Positions 6,295 to 11,675 of a stretch of DNA of 11,675 nucleotides are shown piece by piece (the first letter of the stretch is position 1; the number at the start of each line of letters is the position of its first letter). Made by a program: the position numbers and the translations under genes. The stretch is taken from contig JALLAP010001865.1 of the NCBI GenBank assembly GCA_036939355.1, forward strand, positions 1 through 11,675, read 5' to 3'. Origin of the DNA: Thalassiosira profunda. Lineage: Eukaryota > Bacillariophyta > Thalassiosirophyceae > Thalassiosirales > Thalassiosiraceae. The notes under the pieces are model-generated. The model worked only from the letters and a program-made list of their open reading frames with translations, was not told the origin of the DNA and ran no database searches.

Positions 6295-9200
6295 ATGGCG
6301 CCCCCCGCCAACCGCCTCCTCACCGTCGCCACCGCCCTGCTGCTCGCCCTGGCCGTCCCCCGGGCCGCCGCCAGCAGCCACTGCGGCGTCGACTACGCCG
6401 AGGCCCTCCTCTGCAGTTCCCCCTGCGCGTCCCATGGGGATTGCGCGGCGGACGAGGCGGGACGGCAGCGGTGGTGCTACGGCCCCGGCTTGGACTGCGA
6501 GGGGGTTGCGACTACGGGCGCGACTACTACGGTTGGGTCGACGACGGCGACGGCGACGAGCACTGGGGTGACGACGACGGCAGACGCTACGACCGTGGCG
6601 ACGGCCGGCAGCACGGGGTCGACCGGGGCCGCGACGACGACGGGCGCCACTGCCACCGTCGCGAGCAGCACCGCCACGAGCAGCGCCGGCAACGCCACGG
6701 AAGACGAGATGGCCTACCTGACGCTCGGGGCCGACGCCTTCCTCCACAACGAGACCTCCGACCCCACCGCCGGTCCCACCGTTGACGCCCTGTCCGACCC
6801 TCCGACCGCGGCCCCGTCCGTCGATCCCCTGGCCACGGAGGCCCCGTCTTCCGGTCCCACCACCGCGGTGCCGTCGGCGGCCCCGACGACCGAGAGTATG
6901 AAGCTGGCGGAAGAGAGGAGGGGGATGGACAATCCCAGCGTGCACTACTGCGGCTTGTGAGTGATACGTGCTTGTTGGGTGTGTGTGTTTGTGTGTGATG
7001 TTGGTGCGTGTGTGTTGGGTGTGTGGGTTGTTTGTCGATGGCGGTCACACCGGTCGATGGCGGTCACACCGGTCGATGGCAAGATGCGCTCGCCGTGCGT
7101 CGCTCCGCACCAATTGCCGCGCACATCAAATGTACGCCGCTCACATCATATATTGTCGCCTCACACCCACCCCTTCCACCCAACCAAACGACCAAACGCA
7201 GCGGCTGGGACACGGCCAAGGAGGACTGCAACACCGACTTTTACGCCGTGCCCTGCCCGGGCAACCTCCCCTGCCCCGACGGCCAATTGTGCTTCGCCAT
7301 GGGCGACCTCTGCGTTCCCGTCACCCCACATCCGTCCCTCTCTCCCTCGGTGAGTCCCACGACGTACGCGCCCACGACGCCGTTCCCTTCCAGCAGTCCG
7401 ATTGGGGCCGACGCCATTGAGAATCGGTACTACTGCGGAACTACGGAGAAGGAGGCCGAGACGTGCATGGGACGGTGGTGTCGATACGGGACCCACGCCG
7501 AGTGCCCCGCGGGACAGTACTGCTACGTCACCGAGGGGTGCAACGCCACCCTGTTCAACTACACGGACCACCCCAGTCCGATGCCTTCCGTGAGTCCGAC
7601 GACGCCGAGTCCGACGGACGACTTGAATCCCGACGACATGTACTGCGCGAGCGAGTGGCGGGATGAGACTTACGAGGGGGAGTGCGGGATTCCGTGTCCG
7701 GGGGGCATGGGGGAGTGTCCCGGCGGGATGTACTGCTATGGGAACCAGGTGAAGTGCGAGAAGACCCACAAGGTGGGCGTGTCGGTACGTAGCTTGTTAG
7801 TGCTTGGTTGGGGTGTTGTGTCGAATGTCGCATATTGTGCTCACCTCACATGCTCGCATCTTGCAATCGCTCGGCTTCCCTCGCTCTGCGCAGACCAAGT
7901 GGTGCGGCCCCACCCCCGACTCCGCCGCCGACACCTGCCACCAAGCCTGCCCGAACGGGACCGACGACGAGTGCCCCGGCGACGAAACCTGCTGGGCCGA
8001 CAGTCCCTGCGCCCACCTCGACTCCAAGCGCGCCGCCGATGCGCTTGCGGCTTCTAAAAGATGGTGCGCCAAAACCTACAAGCAGCTGGTGGAGGAGTGT
8101 CCGAAGCCGTGTCCCGGCGGGACGGACGACGAGTGCGGCAATGACGAGACAGGAGAGGCGATGGTCTGTTTCGACATGTCCACCGAAGAGGAGTGGTGCA
8201 ACGCCACCGGCGTGGGGATCAAGAACAAGACCGACCCCGCCAATCTGTGGTGCGGCACCAGCTGGAACCACGTCTTGGAAAATTGCCCGAAAAAGTGCCC
8301 GGAGGGGACGGACGAGGAGTGCGGCTTCCTGGGGCAGTGTTTCGATTTGAGCGGGAACGATTTGATTTGCGCCGTGGAGGGGGTGGGGGTGAAAGTGGCG
8401 GGCGATCCGCAGGAGCGGTGGTGCGGGAGCACTTATAATCAGATGATGGAGTTTTGTCCCCAGCGCTGTCCGAACGGGGACGAGGTGCGTCTTATGTCGC
8501 GTGCATTGCGATGGGTGCCCATTTTGTGACTCACCGCTCCTCTTCCTTCTCCTGCTCCTTGTTTTGCAGTGCACGGGCGGCATGACCTGCTTCGAGGAAT
8601 CGCCCTGCCAAAATATCGGCGAGACGGCCCCGGGCTTCGTCCGCCTCGATTCCAGCAAGATGTTCTGCGGCAATGATTATAATGAGGCCACCGGGTGCGC
8701 CCAGGCGTGTCCGGGGGGGAGCAATTCCGAGTGCGCGTCGGGCAAGTGCTGGGCCGAGGTGCAGTGCGGCGCGGGGGTGGAACAGAGTAGCAATTTGATC
8801 GTGCAGCTGACCCTCGACGAGGCTGACACTGAGCCGGAGACTGAGCCGGAGCCTGAGCCAGTGGCTGAGGCTGAACCGGAACCGGAGGGTCCGCCCCCGG
8901 AGCCCGCGGCGCAGGACGAGGCGCCGGCGAGCGAGCCCGAGCCCGAGCCGGCGAGCGAGCCTGAGCCTGAACCGGCAAGTGAGCCGCTGCCCGAAGATCC
9001 GCCCGCCGAGGAAGATCCGCCCGCCGAAGATGATGCGGACCCTCCAGCGGAAGACTCGGACCCTCCCGCAGAAGATCCTCCCGCGGAAGACCCTCCGGCG
9101 GAAGACCCTCCGGCGGAAGACCCTCCGGCCGAAGATTCGCCGCCCGCCGAGGATTCACCGCCCGCTGAAGACTCGCCACCGGCCGAGGCGTCCGAAGAGC

Positions 9201-11675
9201 CCGTCGCCCAATCGGCCGCGGCGGAAACCGAAACCACCGCCGCGGGCGCCACGCTCGCCGCGGACAACCTGCGCATGGCCCTGTTTGGCCTCGATCAGAT
9301 GAGCGCCACGCAGCTGGTGGCGTGGGAGGTGAGTTGTGTGTAGTGTGCGCGCGATCGATGTGTGCGATTCGCGTGTCATACTGCGTGTTTTTGCAAAATG
9401 TACGAGGGCGCATCTGACACACTCTGCTCCACACTCTCGCTCGTCTTCTTCAGGACATGACGGCCGAATACTTTGCCGACTTCTACAACGCCGACTCGTC
9501 GTCGCCCGTGTCCGACGTCGCCACCCGCTACGACGTCACCTCGATCAGCCAGGCGGGGGGCGCGCGCGTCCGCAGCCTCCGCGCCGGGACCCCCAAGCGC
9601 AAGCTGACGTTCGCGGCGTATTTGCTCACGTACACGCAGATCGTGCGGTATGCGGGCGATGTGGACGTGGAAGAGGTGGTGCAGCGACCGTTCGCGACGG
9701 AGGAAGGACGGGCGGCGTACGTGGCGTTTCTGAAGACGGACGCATTGTTTGCGGATTTGGAGTCGGTGAGCGCCGTGTTCCTGCCGGAGCCGTTCGAGGC
9801 GCGGGTGATTGACGAGGGAACGGGCGCGGGCACCTCGGGTGGCACTTCCGGTGGCACCACAGAAGGCACCTCTGGAGGCACGTCGAGCATCAACCCGTTC
9901 GGCGACGTGGACAATTCCAACCCCAACCTCTACAGCTCGGGCTGGCACTGCCACAACAGGTGAGCGTGGTGTTTTTTTTTTCAATTGAACCTCGGCTCGT
10001 TTGTTGGGCTGCTCATCTCACATACCTTTTGACGTGTCTTCGCCAACGTTCCTTCAGCGGCTACGCCTGCCCCACCGGCGAATGCGACGACGGCGACCTG
10101 TGCCTGTACTACGCCGACGCGAGCGACACCCCCATCGGTCCGTTTACGGCCGACGATGCGGCCGCCTCTTCGTCGCCCGACGCGGCCGCCACCCTCGTCA
10201 CGGCCGCCCTGGACGGGAGCTACGCTTCCTCGGATCCGGCCGGCGGCGATGCCACGGGAGGGTACACCGACGGCGACTTCAACGCATTGAGCTCCGCGGC
10301 GTACGGGCCTGCCGACGTGACGGGGCTGCGAATGGCGCTGATCGGCGTGACTCTCCAGACCGACGCGGAGTTAAACGACTGGAAGATTTTGACGGCCGCG
10401 TACGAGCACGCCTTTTACAACGAGCACGGCGAGGTCACGGACCACATTCAAAAGAGCGTCTACTCGTTCCAGACCCAGTTCGAGATCCTGGAGGTGACTT
10501 ATGGAGTGGAGGGAAACCAGCCGAGCACGACCATTGCGTTCACGCAGACGGCGATGTGGAGCTCGACCGACCCCGACATTCCCGCCGAGGACATTGCCCT
10601 GCGGCCGTTCGCGGAGCAAGAGTACCGCAACGCCTACGCCGCGTTCCTCATCGCCGAAATGCCCAAGCTCTTCTCGGCGCTGGTCGTGCCCGACCAAGGA
10701 TACATCGTCATCATCAACGCGGCGCCGCAGGAGCCGCAGCCGCAGTACGCCGATGCCAGTCCCGCGGAGAGTCCCACCGCGAGCCCGCCCAACGTCGCCC
10801 CGTACTACCCGGCCTGCAACATCTGCACCCCCGAGCAAATCGGAATCAACGCCCAGATCGAGTTCAACGGCCAGCTCACCAATTGTTCGCACGCGTACAA
10901 CGTCATGGCGAGCAACTACCTCGAGGGGGAGGCGAACTGCGTCGCGGCCCAGGAGGCTTTGGCGGGGGCGTGCTGCGCGGATGCGGTGGCGGGCGACGCG
11001 GCTCCGGCGGGAAGCCCGACGACGCCCACGTCGCCGGCGGGGCCGACGTCGCCAACGGTCGTTTCCGCGGACGGTGGGAGTCCGTCGAGTCCCACGATCG
11101 TTGTGTCGGGCGATGCCGTGGTGGCGAACGCGGCGTCGGCGTTGGAGTATCCATCGGATAGCTACTACTGCGGCTCGACGCGTGAGTGGTTTTTCTGCCT
11201 CGATCAGTGCTTGTGTACATACGTACGTACGTACGTACGTACGCACATCTCACATTATTCTCAACCGCTGCCCTCTCGTGTTGCACAGTGGAAGATGCGG
11301 CCAACTCGTGCTCCATCGCGTGTCCCTCCGGACAGGACGACGAGTGCGGCGGCGACCTCAAGTGCTGGGGAAACACCGAGTGCATGAACCGCGCCTCCTT
11401 CTTCTGCGGAACGTCGTGGCTCGACGCCTCGGACCGGTGCCACAAGCCATGCCCGACCGGCGACTCCTTCCTCGAGTGCGACGCCGGCGAGGCCTGCTTC
11501 GCGTGGACGAGCTGCGACAACACCGACAGCTTCTACTGCGGCGCGAGCTTCGCGGACGCCAGCGCGAACTGCGCGGTGGAGTGTCCCAGCCGGAGCTCGG
11601 TGATCGACTGCCCGAACGGTCAGGGGTGCTTCGCGTACACGACGTGCGAGGCCACGAAGGACGCGGAGCACGAGA
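6295..11675 (+). CDS. Large secreted cysteine-repeat mosaic protein, seven exons, 3' end outside window
   Basis: Exons: 6295-6956, 7202-7784, 7894-8484, 8570-9328, 9454-9959, 10058-11181 and 11289 to the edge, giving 1537 codons. Every join keeps frame and several rejoin a motif exactly (YCG|F-GW, NGDE|CTGG, HN|SGYAC, YCGST|L). All introns begin GT and end AG. A signal peptide ends near residue 26 (ALLLALAVPRAAAS). Cys repeats of the form (W/Y/F)CG-(S/T)-(W/Y)-xxA-C-CPxG-EC-C(F/Y/W)-C begin near residues 30, 219, 299, 369, 419, 472, 534, 591, 645, 1405, 1448 and 1492, with a degenerate one at ~1030-1050. Between them are a Thr/Ala/Ser mucin-like stretch (72-134), PTxSP linkers, an acidic PE linker (698-823), a Gly/Thr linker (988-1009), two copies of an unnamed domain (846-979, 1124-1246) and a Cys module (1287-1340). 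I recall such CG-S/T-W repeats from diatom secreted proteins. No enzyme domain is seen. A cell-wall or extracellular-matrix role is inferred. Confidence 0.85.
6508..6696 (+). repeat. Thr/Ala/Ser low-complexity (mucin-like) stretch in exon 1
   Basis: Residues 72-134 are almost only Thr, Ala, Ser, Gly and Val (ATTTVGSTTATATSTGVTT and similar). The DNA is built from short ACG/GCG-rich codons. Such stretches are typical O-glycosylated spacers between folded domains. Confidence 0.7.
7036..7080 (+). repeat. 19-bp tandem repeat in the first intron of the large gene
   Basis: CGATGGCGGTCACACCGGT occurs twice exactly (7036-7054, 7055-7073) plus seven bases of a third copy. It lies in intron 6957-7201, at 245 nt the longest in the window, just after a GT-rich tract (about 6961-7030). 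Confidence 0.9.
8825..9202 (+). repeat. Acidic Pro/Glu/Asp repeat region coding a linker
   Basis: The region codes EPEPE units and then (EDPPA)n and (EDSPPA)n. At the DNA level four 15-bp units run 9071-9130 and three 18-bp units run 9131-9184, each beginning GA(A/G)GA. It separates the N-terminal cysteine repeats from the first copy of the duplicated domain. The minus strand reads as a long Ser/Gly/Ala frame here, which is only a shadow. Confidence 0.85.
9269..9795 (+). other. First copy of an unnamed ~125-residue domain (spliced)
   Basis: Residues 846-979 begin LRMALFGLDQM, continue with W-E-x-x-T-A-x-Y-x-x-x-FYN and a β-rich middle, and end in the block RPFATEEGRAAYVAFL. The second copy starting at 10326 shares LRMAL-G, W, TA-Y-FYN, the -V-rich middle, TQ and RPFA-E-R-AY-AFL. 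An intron (9329-9453) interrupts this copy right after VAWE; the second copy has none there. Confidence 0.7.
9826..9889 (+). repeat. GTSGGT repeat linker
   Basis: The DNA repeats GGCAC(C/T)TC(C/G)GGTGGCAC with variation and codes residues ~988-1009 (GTGAGTSGGTSGGTTEGTSG). It is a flexible linker after the first duplicated domain. Confidence 0.7.
10326..10697 (+). other. Second copy of the unnamed domain (uninterrupted)
   Basis: Residues 1124-1246 begin LRMALIGVTLQ, keep W, TAAYEHAFYN, the FxIxEVTY-type strand, FTQTAMW and the block RPFAEQEYRNAYAAFL. It lacks the basic AGTPKRK insertion of the first copy and has no intron. Confidence 0.7.
10815..10976 (+). other. Cys-rich module (CNIC ... NCVAAQEALAGACC)
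   Basis: Residues 1287-1340 contain C-x2-C, a Cys in LTNC, a Cys in ANC and a CC pair, flanked by Pro/Thr/Ser spacers. It resembles a short module (C-N-I-C-G ... G ... C) that I recall from other diatom secreted proteins. The name and fold are not known to me. Confidence 0.5.
11221..11243 (+). repeat. (ACGT)n microsatellite in the sixth intron of the large gene
   Basis: Five ACGT units plus ACG follow TACAT. The tract is self-complementary and lies in intron 11182-11288, between donor GTGAGT and acceptor CACAG. Confidence 0.95.

Noticed and set aside
7036..7080. Direct repeats considered as a CRISPR or transposon signature
   Set aside because: The copies are directly tandem without spacers, lie inside an intron and have no terminal inverted repeats.
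8439..9434. Long minus-strand open frames (8439-9434 and 8677-9276), one rich in SSAGGE repeats
   Set aside because: They are antisense shadows of the GC-rich acidic repeat; the plus frame has splice sites and continuous cysteine motifs.
10001..11161. Plus-strand 386-codon frame, very rich in Arg and His
   Set aside because: Wrong-frame shadow of exon 6, typical for GC-rich coding DNA.
10371..11246. Minus-strand 291-codon frame
   Set aside because: Arg-rich antisense shadow of exon 6 with no recognisable motif; the plus frame has the duplicated domain.

Overview
This 11.7 kb window looks like nuclear DNA of a centric diatom, most likely a Thalassiosira-type species. The evidence is short GTGAGT-type spliceosomal introns, a BspA-like leucine-rich-repeat protein starting MEEVWVEYDGG, a DUF285-type repeat protein, a silaffin-like Lys/Ser protein with KxxK spacing and an RRL motif, and long secreted proteins built from CG-S/T-W cysteine repeats joined by PTxSP linkers. 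The organism call is inference from protein style. No bacterial, viral or organellar gene, tRNA, rRNA or CRISPR was seen.

Layout, left to right. (1) Positions 1-961 (+): the 3' part of a spliced gene for a secreted-type protein with Pro/Thr/Ser repeats and two Cys-rich modules. Its repeats sit on tiny phase-0 exons. (2) Positions 1204-1535 (-): a broken fragment of CG-S/T-W cysteine repeats with two frame breaks. It overlaps in sequence the last ~55 bases of the window and so appears to be a decayed copy of the part of the large right-hand gene that lies just outside the window. (3) Positions 1541-2842 (-): an intronless secreted DUF285 repeat protein. (4) A ~540 bp divergent intergenic region. 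(5) Positions 3384-4475 (+): a cytosolic BspA-like LRR protein. (6) Positions 4627-5290 (-): a silaffin-like secreted protein whose C-terminus lies in another frame. (7) About 1 kb of intergenic DNA. (8) Positions 6295 to beyond the right end (+): a seven-exon gene with at least 1537 codons for a very large secreted mosaic protein. It has a signal peptide, about a dozen CG-S/T-W cysteine repeats, a mucin-like Thr/Ser stretch, an acidic (DPPAE)n linker, two copies of a ~125-residue domain I cannot name, and a Cys-rich module.

Four of the five genes seem to make secreted or cell-wall proteins (the left-edge gene on composition only, since its N-terminus is outside the window). A frustule, girdle-band or extracellular-matrix role is a reasonable hypothesis, but no shared pathway can be shown from sequence. 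There are three reading-frame breaks or suspected breaks (the 1204-1535 fragment, the silaffin-like gene, and the C-terminus of the LRR gene). They may be real decay or assembly errors; reads or transcripts would decide. Three of the four visible start codons are preceded by the same 8-mer, CACCAAAC.
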